In this document: piece by piece, positions 21,553 through 30,655 of the stretch | Numbering within the stretch: position 1 is the first letter of the stretch | Layout: each line of letters opens with the position of its first letter | Made by a program: the position numbers and the translations under genes | NCBI GenBank assembly: GCA_904395905.1 | Contig: CAJFNZ010000035.1 | Span: 1 to 37,711 of the forward strand | Source of the DNA: an uncultured Oscillospiraceae bacterium | GTDB lineage: Bacteria; Bacillota; Clostridia; Oscillospirales; Oscillospiraceae | Direction: 5' to 3' | Length of the DNA: 37,711 bases | Notes under the pieces: generated by a model | Told to the model about the DNA's origin: nothing | Databases searched by the model: none | What the model saw: only the letters and a program-made list of their open reading frames with translations

Positions 21553-22680
21553 TCAGCGTGTCTTGGCCAGTTCCAAAAGGACGCCGTAGATCTGCTCGGC
21601 GGAGTCCACCACGGCCAGCTCCCGGAGGGCGGTGCGCATGGCGGCCCGCCGCGCCGGGTCTCCCAGCAGCGCCCGGGCGGCCTCATAGAGGCTGCCGCCG
21701 TCGCACTGGCTCTCCCGGAGGACCAGGGCCGCGCCGCGGCCCTCGAGGATCCGGGCGTTCTTCTCCTGGTGGTTGCCCGTGGCGTTGGGCGACGGCACCA
21801 GGATGCACGGCGTCCCCGACGCGGCCACCTCGCTGATGGTGGACGCGCCGCTGCGGCAGATGACCAGATCCGCCGCGGCCATCAGGCAGGGCATATCGTA
21901 GATATATTCCCGCATGTCAATGGACGGGTGGGCCGCCAGGTCCAGCCCGGCCTTGGCCACGTACTCCGGCATCCACCGCCAGCCGAAGCTGCCGGTGGCG
22001 TGGACGTGGTGGAAGGGGTCGCCGTCGGCCGCCTCCCGCACCATGAACTCGGTGATTTTCTTGTTCATCTCCCGGGCCCCGAGGCTGCCCCAGTAGGACA
22101 CCACCAGCGGCCGCTCGTCCAGGCCCAGCTGCCGCCGCGCCTCGGCGCGGGACGTGTACAGGAACTCCTGGCGCACCGGCATCCCGGTGACGACCACCCG
22201 CTCGGGATTCTCGTACTGCTCGCGGCTCTCCTCGAAGTTGACGAGGATCCGCTCGGCGCCCTTGGCCACCATCCGGGTGGTGAGGCCCGGCACGGCGTTG
22301 GCCTCGTGGACGGCCGTGGGGACGTGCTTCCGGGCCCCCTCCCGGAGCATCGGGTAGCTGGCGTAGCCGCCGGTGCCCAGGATGACCCCCGGCTGGAAGT
22401 CCGCGAGGATCCGGTCGGCCTTCCGGAAGGCGCTGTGGAGGTTCCGCAGCGTCCGCACGTTGTGGAGGATCCCTCTGGGGGTCAGGCTCCGCTGGAAGTT
22501 GGACACAGTCAGCGTCTCCAGGCGGAAGCCCTCCCGCGGGACCAGGTCCCGCTCCATGCCGTCCTCGGCCCCCACAAAGAGGATCCCCCAGTCGGGACGC
22601 CGCTCCCGGACCAGCTTGGCGACGGCCAGGGCCGGGTTGATGTGGCCGCCGGTGCCGCCGCAGGTGAAAATGACGTTCAT
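21553..22680 (-). CDS. murG: Undecaprenyl-PP-MurNAc-pentapeptide N-acetylglucosaminyltransferase MurG
   Basis: A 375-residue peripheral membrane GT28 glycosyltransferase that adds GlcNAc to lipid I to make lipid II. 'CGGTGGHINPALAVA' (7-21) is the first Gly-rich loop and lipid/phosphate site, 'ILGTGGYASYPML' the second, 'VHEANAVPGLTTR' a conserved lid motif; 'VICRSGASTISEVAASG' and 'VPSPNATGNHQEKNA' bind UDP-GlcNAc. Length is normal. ATG 22680 follows the ftsW stop by 10 bases, with a weak GGGGGG ribosome binding site. Confidence 0.96.
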   Translation of the reverse strand: MNVIFTCGGTGGHINPALAVAKLVRERRPDWGILFVGAEDGMERDLVPREGFRLETLTVSNFQRSLTPRGILHNVRTLRNLHSAFRKADRILADFQPGVILGTGGYASYPMLREGARKHVPTAVHEANAVPGLTTRMVAKGAERILVNFEESREQYENPERVVVTGMPVRQEFLYTSRAEARRQLGLDERPLVVSYWGSLGAREMNKKITEFMVREAADGDPFHHVHATGSFGWRWMPEYVAKAGLDLAAHPSIDMREYIYDMPCLMAAADLVICRSGASTISEVAASGTPCILVPSPNATGNHQEKNARILEGRGAALVLRESQCDGGSLYEAARALLGDPARRAAMRTALRELAVVDSAEQIYGVLLELAKTR

Positions 22681-22690
22681 GGCCGCCCCC

Positions 22691-23839
22691 CTAGAGGAAA
22701 TTCCGCCGGTTGCTGCGGGAGATGTTCAGCACCAGGCCCATCTCAAAGAGCTGGAGCAGCAGCGCCGTGCCGCCGTAGGAGAAAAAGGGCAGGGAGATGC
22801 CCGTGGCCGGCAGGAAATTCGTGACGACGCCGATGTTGAAAAACACCTGGAGCATCAGCAGCGTCGTGAGCCCCGCGGCCACCAGGGAGCCGAACCGGTC
22901 CCGGGCGTGCATGGCAATCCAGTAGCCCCGGACGATGAGCATCACGAACAGGAGGATAATCAGCATGGCTCCGATGAAGCCCAGCTCCTCGCAGATGATG
23001 GGCAAAATGTAGTCGTTGTGCTCCTCGGGGAGGTACAGGTACTTCTGGCGGCTGCGGCCGAAGCCGAGGCCCATCAGCCCCCCGGAGCCGATGGCGTAGA
23101 GGGACTGGACAATCTGGTAGCCGTTGTCCGACGGGTCGGAGAAGGGGTCCCGCCAGGCGGTAATCCGGGCGTCGGCGTAGCTGAAGACCTGCAGGTACAA
23201 AAAGGCCGCCGCCGCCACCGCCACGATGCCCAGGGCGAACCAGCGGAGGCGGGTGCCGCCCAGGAACATCATCGCCGCGCCGGTGGCCAGGATGATGACC
23301 GTGGCCGACAGGTGCGGCTCCAGAGCCAGGAGGCCGGCAATGACCAGCAGGATGGCCGCAAAGGGCAGCACGCCGTACCGGAAGGTCTGCATCCGCTCCC
23401 GGAAGGAGGAAATCATCGCCGCAAACATCAGCACCACGCCCAGCTTGGCAATCTCCGAGGGCTGGAAGGTGGTGATGTTGAAAAAGTTAATCCACCGCGT
23501 GGCGCCGCCCTCCTCGATGCCGATGACCGGCACCAGCAGCAGCAGCCCGATGGAGCCGGCCAGGATGGGCACGGCCAGGGGACGCCAGACGTGGTAGTTG
23601 ATGCGGCTGACGACCCACATGATGAACAGCCCCGCCGTGGCGAACAGCCCCTGGCGGAAGAAGTAATACGTGGAGCTTCCTTCCTCCATATAGGCCCGGG
23701 CATAGCTGGCCGAGAACATCATGACGACGCCAATGAGAACCAGCAGCACCGTCAGAATCAAAAACGGCAGGTCCAGCAGACCCCGTTCATCCTCCAAAAC
23801 TTGCTTCTCTTTCGTCGGCAGTTGTTTGACAGCTTCCAT
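22691..23839 (-). CDS. ftsW: SEDS peptidoglycan glycosyltransferase FtsW/SpoVE
   Basis: A 382-residue polytopic membrane protein (about 10 helices) of the SEDS family that polymerises lipid II with its cognate class B PBP. Conserved blocks are 'RWINFFNITTFQPSEIAKLG', 'LPEEHNDYILPIICEELGF' and 'GISLPFFSYGGTAL'; the Asp and Glu of the large extracellular loop, needed for activity in relatives, appear present ('AWRDPFSDPSDNGYQ'). It could be the vegetative FtsW or the sporulation-type SpoVE; sequence does not separate them. ATG 23839 has AAAGGAGGG upstream. The PBP at 28137 is its probable partner. Confidence 0.93.
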   Translation of the reverse strand: MEAVKQLPTKEKQVLEDERGLLDLPFLILTVLLVLIGVVMMFSASYARAYMEEGSSTYYFFRQGLFATAGLFIMWVVSRINYHVWRPLAVPILAGSIGLLLLVPVIGIEEGGATRWINFFNITTFQPSEIAKLGVVLMFAAMISSFRERMQTFRYGVLPFAAILLVIAGLLALEPHLSATVIILATGAAMMFLGGTRLRWFALGIVAVAAAAFLYLQVFSYADARITAWRDPFSDPSDNGYQIVQSLYAIGSGGLMGLGFGRSRQKYLYLPEEHNDYILPIICEELGFIGAMLIILLFVMLIVRGYWIAMHARDRFGSLVAAGLTTLLMLQVFFNIGVVTNFLPATGISLPFFSYGGTALLLQLFEMGLVLNISRSNRRNFL

Positions 23840-23863
23840 GGGCCCTCCTTTGGGGTGCCCCGG

Positions 23864-24880
23864 TCACCAGCGGCCGATGACGCCGAAAAACGCCGCCACG
23901 CAGCAGACCAGGGTAATCAGGGTAAATACGGTGAAAATCTTGACCTCGCTCCAGCCGTTCATCTCGAAGTGATGGTGAATCGGGGCCATCTTGAACAGCC
24001 GCTTGCCGTGGGTCAGCTTGAAATAGCCCACCTGGAGAATCACCGACAGCGTCTCCACAATGTAAATCAGCCCGACCAGCAGCAGAATCAGCGGCATATC
24101 CAGGGCGAAGGCCAGGCCGCACACGGCCGCCCCCAGGAAGAGGGAGCCGGTGTCCCCCATGAACACCTTCGCCGGGTGGAAATTATAGGCCAGGAATCCG
24201 CCCAAACCGCCGAACAGCGCCGCCGGCACCAGGGCGATGGTGGTGCGCTCGAAGATGCTCCACACCGCGGCGATGACGGCGAAGAAGGCCATCACCGGCA
24301 TGGTCACCCCGGCGGCCAGGCCGTCGATGCCGTCGGTCAGGTTCACCGCGTTGACGCAGCCGACGATGACGAACATGGCGAACACCATATACACCACCCA
24401 GTTCACCGGGACCGTGACGTTGGCGAAGGGGATATACAAATCGTTCGTCAGGTGGCCGCTCCACCTCAGCAGGGCCAGGTAACAGGCCGCCGCCGCCAGC
24501 TGCAATGCAAACTTCTGCAGCGCCGTCAGGCCCAGGTTCCGCTTCTTCTTCACCTTCACATAGTCGTCCAGGAAGCCAATCACCCCGTAGACCAGGGAGA
24601 AGCCCAGGACGAACAGATGCTCCAGGTGCCCCTCGAGCATCTGGGGCCAGCCGGCCACGACCACCACGACGGCCGCCGCCCCGATAAAAATCACGCCGCC
24701 CATGGTGGGGGTGCCGGCCTTGGTGTTGTGCCAGCTGGGGCCATCCTCCCGAATGGCCTGGCCGGCCTTGAGCCGCCGAAGCAGGGGAATCAACAGCCGT
24801 CCCAACACCAGGGCCGCCACAAAGGCGCCCGCCGCCGCCAACAGCGGCAATCCCACCGTCTCCATTTGCGCCTGACTCAT
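23864..24880 (-). CDS. mraY: Phospho-N-acetylmuramoyl-pentapeptide transferase
   Basis: A 338-residue integral membrane enzyme (about 10 helices) that links UDP-MurNAc-pentapeptide to undecaprenyl phosphate, forming lipid I. Diagnostic sites are 'KAGTPTMGGVIF' near residue 50, 'GFLDDYVKV' (catalytic Asp pair), 'NAVNLTDGIDGLAAG', 'FMGDTGSLFLG' and the cytoplasmic 'KMAPIHHHFEMNGWSE' loop. Start at ATG 24880 with GGAGG upstream; the track ORF extends into the repeat-rich spacer. It follows murF only after a 373-base gap filled with hairpins, unusual inside a dcw cluster. Confidence 0.96.
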   Translation of the reverse strand: MSQAQMETVGLPLLAAAGAFVAALVLGRLLIPLLRRLKAGQAIREDGPSWHNTKAGTPTMGGVIFIGAAAVVVVVAGWPQMLEGHLEHLFVLGFSLVYGVIGFLDDYVKVKKKRNLGLTALQKFALQLAAAACYLALLRWSGHLTNDLYIPFANVTVPVNWVVYMVFAMFVIVGCVNAVNLTDGIDGLAAGVTMPVMAFFAVIAAVWSIFERTTIALVPAALFGGLGGFLAYNFHPAKVFMGDTGSLFLGAAVCGLAFALDMPLILLLVGLIYIVETLSVILQVGYFKLTHGKRLFKMAPIHHHFEMNGWSEVKIFTVFTLITLVCCVAAFFGVIGRW

Positions 24881-24948
24881 TCGCGCATCCTCCGTGTTTT
24901 TAATCAACAGTACACAACTGCTGGTGCTTGACTGGGTAGCCTCCACCG

Positions 24949-25185
24949 CCGTGCGCGCACGGCACGGCAGCACTCGGAAAAACGTACTCTTTTTCGCTCG
25001 CGGGACGGCGCAATCAGAAGTTTTCGTCCACCTTTTTCAAAAGGTGGCAGGGGGCCGGGGGACGGCGTCCCCCGGTCGCCCGCCGCAGCGGGCGAAATCC
25101 CCCCGCGCCCCACGGGCGCGGTCTGCTATGCCAAAGAAAAGCGCAGGAGGGGGTCCGGGGGAACCCTCGCCGGGGGTTCCCCCGG
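24949..25185. repeat. Hairpin-rich intergenic element between murF and mraY
   Basis: The 373-base gap (24881-25253) has no convincing gene. It contains, in order: a 14-bp perfect palindrome CCGTGCGCGCACGG (24949-24962); a 9-bp hairpin CCACCTTTT/AAAAGGTGG (25028-25047); a 21-base palindrome of 10-bp arms CCGGGGGACG (25055-25075); CGCCCGC/GCGGGCG (25077-25094); CCGCGCCC/GGGCGCGG (25103-25121); and CCGGGGGAACCC/GGGTTCCCCCGG (25155-25185). This looks like a dispersed intergenic repeat rather than ordinary spacer. No promoter for mraY is clear in it. Whether it is repeated elsewhere cannot be seen from this window. Confidence 0.6.
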
Positions 25186-25253
25186 GGGCGGCCGGTTTGC
25201 AGCCCGCCCCCCATCCCGCAGCCAGCCCGGGCGGATTCCGTCCCGCGCGGCGG

Positions 25254-26639
25254 TCAGTCTTCCTCGTCCTCGTTCTGGAGGAACAGATTCAGCACCCGCT
25301 CCATCTTCATGCCGCGGCTGCCTTTGAAGAGCAGCGTGTCCCCCGGCCTGGCCAGGGAGCGCAGCTCGTGTATCAGCTGGTCCTGGTCGTCGTAGTACAT
25401 GGCCCGGTTACTGGGCATCCCGCCGGAGATGGCCCCGGTGACCACCCGGGTGGCGTTGACGCCGAAGGCCAGGATGAAGTCCGCCTTGCCCACGGCCAGG
25501 CGGCCCACCCGGTAGTGCTCGGCCATGGCCAGGCTGCCCAGCTCCAGCATATCTCCGAGGATGGCGAACTTCCGCCCCTCGCACGCCCGCTCGCCCAGGA
25601 CCTCCAGGGCCGCGGCCATGCTCTCGGGGCCGGCGTTGTAGCAGTCCTCGATAATCGTATAGCCGTTTTTCTCGTAGATCCGCTGGCGCGCGCCGGTATT
25701 CTCAAAGGAGGCCAGCCCCGCGGCCATGCTCTCCGCCGTGGCCCCCGACAGCATCGCCGCCGTGATGGCCGCCAGGGCGTTGTAGACCGTGTGCTGGCCG
25801 TTGGCCGGCACGAAGACCTCGAACTCCTGCCCGAAGGCCAGGACCGTGAAGCGGACGCCGTCGTTGTCGCTGCGGATCTGGGCGGCCCGCACGTCGCAGG
25901 CCACGTTGTCGATGCCGAAGTAGTAGTGCTTGAACGCCATGGAGTCCCGCAGGTTCCACAGCAGCGGCTCGTCGCCGTTCATCACCACCACGCCGTCGCT
26001 GCCCATGCCCTCGAGAATCTCCATCTTCGCCCGGAGGATTCCCTCCCGGGAGCCCAGATTCTCGATGTGCATGGTGCCGATGTTCGTGAAAATCGCCATG
26101 TCCGGCCGGGCAATCTTCGTCAGGTACGACATCTCCCCGAAGTGGTTCATCCCCAGCTCCAGGACGGCAATCTCCGTGTCCTCCTCGATGTCCATCACCG
26201 ACATGGGCACGCCGAGGTTGTTGTTGTGGTTGCCCTCGGTGCGGACCGTCCGGAACTGGCGCTGGAGGATGGCCGCGAGCATCTCCTTCGTGGTGGTCTT
26301 GCCGACGCTGCCCGTGATGGCCAGAACCTTGGCCTGCATCGTCTGCCGGTAGCCGGCGGCGATGGAGCCAAAGGCCGTCAGCGTATCCGACACCTGAACA
26401 TAGGGCACCCCCGCCGGCCGCTTCTCCCGGGCGTTGAGGACGGCCACGGCGCCGTTTTCCACGGCCCGGTGGATGAAATTGTGGCCGTCCACCCGCGCCC
26501 CGGGCAGGGGCACAAACAGCTGCCCGGGCTTGACCTCCCGGGAGTCGGTGGAGACCCCCAGCACTTCCACGTTTCCGTCCTGGGGCTCCAGGGTCCCGTT
26601 GCACCAGCGGGCAATCTGCTTGAGTTTCGTCGGTTTCAT
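25254..26639 (-). CDS. murF: UDP-MurNAc-tripeptide-D-Ala-D-Ala ligase
   Basis: A 461-residue cytosolic Mur ligase that adds D-Ala-D-Ala to UDP-MurNAc-tripeptide. Three domains: the N-terminal UDP-binding part ('LGVSTDSREVKPGQLFVPL'), the central ATPase with P-loop 'ITGSVGKTTTKE' (108-119) and 'TEGNHNNNLGVP', and the C-terminal domain with 'IIEDCYNAGPESMAAAL'. The ORF track runs 600 bases further upstream in frame (to 27275), but that part is a shadow of murE. ATG 26639 has TAGGAGC upstream and gives the canonical start. It lies 25 bases after murE. Acidic C-terminus 'QNEDEED'. Confidence 0.95.
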   Translation of the reverse strand: MKPTKLKQIARWCNGTLEPQDGNVEVLGVSTDSREVKPGQLFVPLPGARVDGHNFIHRAVENGAVAVLNAREKRPAGVPYVQVSDTLTAFGSIAAGYRQTMQAKVLAITGSVGKTTTKEMLAAILQRQFRTVRTEGNHNNNLGVPMSVMDIEEDTEIAVLELGMNHFGEMSYLTKIARPDMAIFTNIGTMHIENLGSREGILRAKMEILEGMGSDGVVVMNGDEPLLWNLRDSMAFKHYYFGIDNVACDVRAAQIRSDNDGVRFTVLAFGQEFEVFVPANGQHTVYNALAAITAAMLSGATAESMAAGLASFENTGARQRIYEKNGYTIIEDCYNAGPESMAAALEVLGERACEGRKFAILGDMLELGSLAMAEHYRVGRLAVGKADFILAFGVNATRVVTGAISGGMPSNRAMYYDDQDQLIHELRSLARPGDTLLFKGSRGMKMERVLNLFLQNEDEED

Positions 26640-26664
26640 TCGCGTCGCTCCTATCTCTCTGTGG

Positions 26665-28113
26665 TCAGCGGCCGGCCAGGTGGGCGGCCACCTCTTCCCG
26701 CTCGTCCAGGTGGGTCTTCTCCGTGCCGAGGATCTGATACGTCTCGTGGCCCTTCCCGGCCAGGACGATGATGTCGTCCTTCCGGGCGTGGTCCATGGCC
26801 CAGCGGATGGCCTGGCGGCGGTTCTCGATGACGACGTAGGGCCTGTCGGTTCCCCGGAAGCCCGCCACAATCTGGTCAATGATGGCGTTGGGGTCCTCGG
26901 TCCGGGGGTTGTCGGAGGTGATGACCGCCAGGTCGGACAGCTCCACGCCGATGCGCCCCATAATCGGCCGCTTGATGGGGTCGCGGTCGCCGCCGCAGCC
27001 GAAGACGGCGATGACCCGCCCCTTGCAGAAGCCCCGGACGGCCCGCAGCACATTCTCCAGCCCGTCGGGGGTGTGGGCGTAGTCGATGAGGACGGTGTAG
27101 TCCTTCCCCGGGGTGGGCACCACCTCGACGCGGCCCTTGACCCCCTGGGCGGCGGCCAGGGCCCGGGCGGCGGCGTCCAGGGGCAGCCCCAGGGCCGTGG
27201 AGGCCCCCAGGACCGCCAGGGCGTTGTAGACGGTGAAGCCGCCGGGGATTCCCAGCCGCACCCCGCAGGCCGCATCCCCGGTCCGGGCGGTGAAGGCCAC
27301 GTGGTCGGCCCCCAGCTCCACGTCGGAGGCCGTCAGATCCGCCGGCCGGCCGGCGGCGGAATACGTCAGCCACGGGCAGGGCGCGTCGGCCATGATGGCC
27401 GCGGCCGCGCCGTCGTCCACGTTCATGACGCCCCGGCCGCAGCGCTGGAAGAGCAGCGTCTTGGCCCGGCGGTATTCCTCCATGGTCTTGTGGAAATCCA
27501 AATGGTCCTCGGTCAGGTTCGTGAAGACCCCCACGGCGAAGGGCACGCAGTCCACCCGGTGGAGCACCAGGGCGTGGGAGGAGACCTCCATGACCGCGTG
27601 GGTGCAGCCGGCCTCCACCATCCGGGCGAAGAGCCCCTGGAGCTCGAAGCTCTCGGGGGTGGTCCGCTCGGTCTCCAGCACCTGCGGGCCAACCATGTTC
27701 TGGATGGTGCCCACCAGGCCCACCGGCCGGCCCAGGCACTGCTCCAGGACGGTCTTGAGGAGGTAGGTGACGGTGGTCTTGCCGTTGGTGCCGGTGACGC
27801 CGACGATGGTCAGCTTCTCCGCCGGGCGGCCGTACCAGTTGGCGCCCACCCGGGCCAGAGCCTCCCGGGTGGAGGCCACCCGGACGTAGGGGACGGGCGT
27901 CTCCGGCGGCCGCTCGCAGAGGACGGCCGCCGCCCCCCGCTCCAGGGCCATGGGGATGAACCGGTGGCCGTCGGCCGCGTAGCCGGTGATGGCCACGAAC
28001 AGCTCCCCGGGCCCGGTGGTGCGGGAGTCGTAGCTGACGCCGGCCACCTCCAGCTCCCGGTCGGCCTGCCACTCCAGGATTTCCACCCCTTCGAGCAGCT
28101 GGGACAGTTTCAT
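26665..28113 (-). CDS. murE: UDP-MurNAc-L-Ala-D-Glu:meso-DAP ligase
   Basis: A 482-residue Mur ligase that adds the third amino acid of the stem peptide. P-loop 'VTGTNGKTTVTYL' (106-118), 'TTPESFELQ', 'MEVSSHAL', and in the C-terminal domain 'SDNPRTEDP' (about 399-407). The DNPR motif is the mark of meso-diaminopimelate-specific enzymes, so the cell wall is inferred to be the meso-DAP type rather than Lys type. 'LIDYAHTPDGLENVL' is the C-terminal domain start. ATG 28113 has GGGAGG upstream. It lies 23 bases after the PBP gene. Confidence 0.95.
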   Translation of the reverse strand: MKLSQLLEGVEILEWQADRELEVAGVSYDSRTTGPGELFVAITGYAADGHRFIPMALERGAAAVLCERPPETPVPYVRVASTREALARVGANWYGRPAEKLTIVGVTGTNGKTTVTYLLKTVLEQCLGRPVGLVGTIQNMVGPQVLETERTTPESFELQGLFARMVEAGCTHAVMEVSSHALVLHRVDCVPFAVGVFTNLTEDHLDFHKTMEEYRRAKTLLFQRCGRGVMNVDDGAAAAIMADAPCPWLTYSAAGRPADLTASDVELGADHVAFTARTGDAACGVRLGIPGGFTVYNALAVLGASTALGLPLDAAARALAAAQGVKGRVEVVPTPGKDYTVLIDYAHTPDGLENVLRAVRGFCKGRVIAVFGCGGDRDPIKRPIMGRIGVELSDLAVITSDNPRTEDPNAIIDQIVAGFRGTDRPYVVIENRRQAIRWAMDHARKDDIIVLAGKGHETYQILGTEKTHLDEREEVAAHLAGR

Positions 28114-28136
28114 GGAACAGCCTCCCTTCCCGCGCC

Positions 28137-30482
28137 CTAGTCCTGGGCGCTGTGGTCGGTGAACTCCAGGGTGATCATCGTACCCCGCTCCACCTGGGTC
28201 TCCGCTTCGATGTCCTGATACGTGACGCTGACGTCACTGGTGGCCCGGTCCGTGCCGCGGGCCAGAATATAGAGGCCGTTTTCCGCGGCAACCTGGTTGG
28301 CCTGGGCCACGCTCATGCCGGTAAAGTCCGGGACCGTGACCTGCTCGGTGGGCTTCTCCGCGCCCATGTAGAGGATAATCTCCGAGGTGCCCGGCACGTC
28401 GGCGCCGGCCGTGGGCGTCATGTCGGTGACCGTCGCGCCTTCGCCCTCCACCCGATAAGTCAGGCTCCGCTCGGCCAGGGCGGCGGCGGCTTCGGTCTCC
28501 GTCATGCCGACCACATTGGGGACGGTGACGCTGACCTTGTCGATGTCGTCGTCGCTGTAGTTGGGCTCCACGCCCAGGTACGGCAGGATGTCCGTGAACA
28601 CGTCCCGGACCGTGGGGGCGGCCATGATGCCGCCGGAGATGTAGATGCCCGTGGACGTGGACGGGGTGTCCAGGGCCACCAGGACCACGTACTGCGGGTC
28701 GTCGATGGGGGCCACGCCCACAAAGGAGACGATTTTGTCCTCCACCGGCTGGCCGTTCTCGTCGTACTCGTCAATCTTCTCGGAGGTGCCGGTCTTGCCG
28801 CCCACCCGGTAGCCGGCCACCTGGGCGTTCTGGGCCGTGCCGGTGGTGACGACGTTCTCCATCAGCTGGCGCATGGTGGCCGAGGTCTCCTCGCTGATGA
28901 CCTGGCGGATGACGGTCCGCTCGTTCTGATAGACCACGCTGCCCTCGTCGTCCACCACCTGGCCCACCACGTAGGGCTCCACCAGGTAGCCGCCGTTGAC
29001 CACCGCCGAGATGGCCCGGACCAGCTGGATGGGGGTAATCTTGAAGGTCTGGCCGAAGGCCGCGGAGATGGCGTTGCTGATGCCGCCGTCGGCGGTGGGC
29101 GACAGCGCCTCCTGGCTGTAAAAATAGCCCACGGCCTCGCCGGGCAGGTCGATGCCGGTCTTTTCCAGAAGGCCGAAATCTCGGACGTAATTATAAAGGG
29201 TTTCGCCGCCCAGCGCAAGGCCAATGTTGGCGAAGGCGATGTTGCAGGAGTTCTCCAGGGCCTTGCCGGTGGTCTGCATCCCGTGGCCCTCGGCCTTCCA
29301 GCAGTGGAGCGTCTGCTCGCGGCCGGTGAAATCGGCCTGGCCGCCGCAGTAGAAGGTGTCCTCCAGGTCCACGGCCCCCTCCTCCAGGGCCGAGGCCAGG
29401 GTGATGAGCTTGAAGGTGGAGCCGGGCTCATAGCCGTCGGACACCGCCCGGTTGCGCCACTGGGACAGCCGGGCCTCCACCACGGCGTCGTTGTAGGCGG
29501 CCATGGCCTCCTCATAGGCGGCGCTGCCCTGGGGATAGCCGAGGGCCTCCTGGTAGAGGAGCTCCAGCTCCTCGCTGGTTTCCGTGTCGTAGATTTCCAG
29601 ATAGTTGTTGGGGTCGTAGCTGCCCAGGGTGGCCATGGCCAGGATCTCGCCGGTGTTCACGTCGGCGACGATGCCGAAGGCGCCGTTGAGGACGTCGTAC
29701 TTCTCGATGGCCGTCTCCATGTTTTTCTCCAGGTAATACTGGACCGTGGCGTCGATGGTCAGCACGAGGCTGTCGCCGTCGGAGGCGTCGTAGTATTTTT
29801 CATACGTGTAGAGCATCTCCGAGCCGCGGTTGCCCTTGGTGGTGATAATCTCCCCGGCCGTGCCCTGGAGATAGGCGTCGTAGTAGGCCTCGATGCCCTC
29901 GGCGCCCACGTTGTCGCTGTTGGTGAAGCCCAGCACCTGGGCGCAGAGCGTGCCGTAGGGGTACGTCCGGCGGGTGTCCGGCTCCAGATAGACGCCGGAG
30001 ATCTCGTTTTCATTGATAAACTCCCGGACCTGCTGGGACAGCTCCCCGTCGATTTTCCGCCGGATGACCTTGTAGCGCATGGTCGTATCGGCGGCCTGCT
30101 CATAGATGAAGCTCTCCTCCACGCCGAGGATCTCCGAGAGGCCCGTGGCGATGAGGTTCAGGTTCTGCTCCTTCGTGGCAATCTCGTTGGGGTCGAGGAA
30201 GACGTTCTCCACCGAGACCGACGTGGCCAGGATGTTCATATTCCGGTCGTAGATGACGCCCCGGGCCGCGGACAGCGACGTGCTGCGGGTCTGGTTGTTG
30301 ATGGCCATCTCGGTGTACTGGTCGTGGTCCACAATCATCAGCTGGAACAGCGTCGCCACCAGGGGCACAAACAGCAGCACCGCCCCCACCATCAGAATCA
30401 CCGTCCTGGTGAGAATGGTGCGGTTGGCCGCCTCCCGGACATCGCCGGAAGGCTTTCGGGTTCCTTGGGGTTTTCTTGCCAT
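28137..30482 (-). CDS. spoVD: Class B penicillin-binding protein with two PASTA domains (SpoVD/FtsI type)
   Basis: A 781-residue membrane-anchored transpeptidase that crosslinks peptidoglycan with FtsW/SpoVE. One N-terminal membrane helix (about 26-50), a dimerisation domain starting 'ARGVIYDRNMNILA', then the transpeptidase with 'GSTFK' (active Ser about 354), 'NSCN' (about 408) and 'KTGTSEK' (about 560). Two PASTA repeats close the protein ('VTVPNVVGMTETEAAAALAE' and 'VTVPDFTGMSVAQANQVAAE'). A 30-residue insert rich in Glu/Ala ('EELELLYQEALGYPQG') lies in the transpeptidase domain. Start at ATG 30482 (AGGAGG upstream), not the track start. In Bacillus both PBP2B and SpoVD occupy this site in dcw, so the vegetative or sporulation role is open. 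Confidence 0.93.
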   Translation of the reverse strand: MARKPQGTRKPSGDVREAANRTILTRTVILMVGAVLLFVPLVATLFQLMIVDHDQYTEMAINNQTRSTSLSAARGVIYDRNMNILATSVSVENVFLDPNEIATKEQNLNLIATGLSEILGVEESFIYEQAADTTMRYKVIRRKIDGELSQQVREFINENEISGVYLEPDTRRTYPYGTLCAQVLGFTNSDNVGAEGIEAYYDAYLQGTAGEIITTKGNRGSEMLYTYEKYYDASDGDSLVLTIDATVQYYLEKNMETAIEKYDVLNGAFGIVADVNTGEILAMATLGSYDPNNYLEIYDTETSEELELLYQEALGYPQGSAAYEEAMAAYNDAVVEARLSQWRNRAVSDGYEPGSTFKLITLASALEEGAVDLEDTFYCGGQADFTGREQTLHCWKAEGHGMQTTGKALENSCNIAFANIGLALGGETLYNYVRDFGLLEKTGIDLPGEAVGYFYSQEALSPTADGGISNAISAAFGQTFKITPIQLVRAISAVVNGGYLVEPYVVGQVVDDEGSVVYQNERTVIRQVISEETSATMRQLMENVVTTGTAQNAQVAGYRVGGKTGTSEKIDEYDENGQPVEDKIVSFVGVAPIDDPQYVVLVALDTPSTSTGIYISGGIMAAPTVRDVFTDILPYLGVEPNYSDDDIDKVSVTVPNVVGMTETEAAAALAERSLTYRVEGEGATVTDMTPTAGADVPGTSEIILYMGAEKPTEQVTVPDFTGMSVAQANQVAAENGLYILARGTDRATSDVSVTYQDIEAETQVERGTMITLEFTDHSAQD

Positions 30483-30565
30483 ACTACCTCCTGCACATCC
30501 TGGGAAATCGGAACATGGGCGGAAGGTGACCCTGCCGCCCATGCGTCTCCCCCGCTGCAATCCTG

Positions 30566-30625
30566 CCGTCCCCGGGATCCCGGGACGGCCGCCGCCGGGC
30601 GGGTGGTACCGAAAGGGAGTACCAC
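30566..30625 (-). other. Two stem-loops in the ftsL-PBP spacer
   Basis: The 173-base gap 30483-30655 contains CCGTCCC/GGGACGG enclosing GGGATCCC (30566-30588), and GTGGTAC/GTACCAC with a 9-nt loop (30603-30625). No U-tract follows either. They could modulate expression of the transpeptidase relative to ftsL. A TATAGT is present near 30645 but has no convincing -35. Confidence 0.4.
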
Positions 30626-30655
30626 GCGTTCCTCGCCATTACTATATGTGGGCCG

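Noticed and set aside
25028-25185. Possible CRISPR-like array in the murF-mraY gap
   Set aside because: The inverted repeats differ from one another and are not evenly spaced; there are no identical direct repeats or cas genes.
25254-27275. A 673-residue ORF that could suggest a murE-murF fusion
   Set aside because: Upstream of ATG 26639 the frame is a shadow of murE, which reads correctly in another frame. MurF has its own ribosome binding site and canonical N-terminus.
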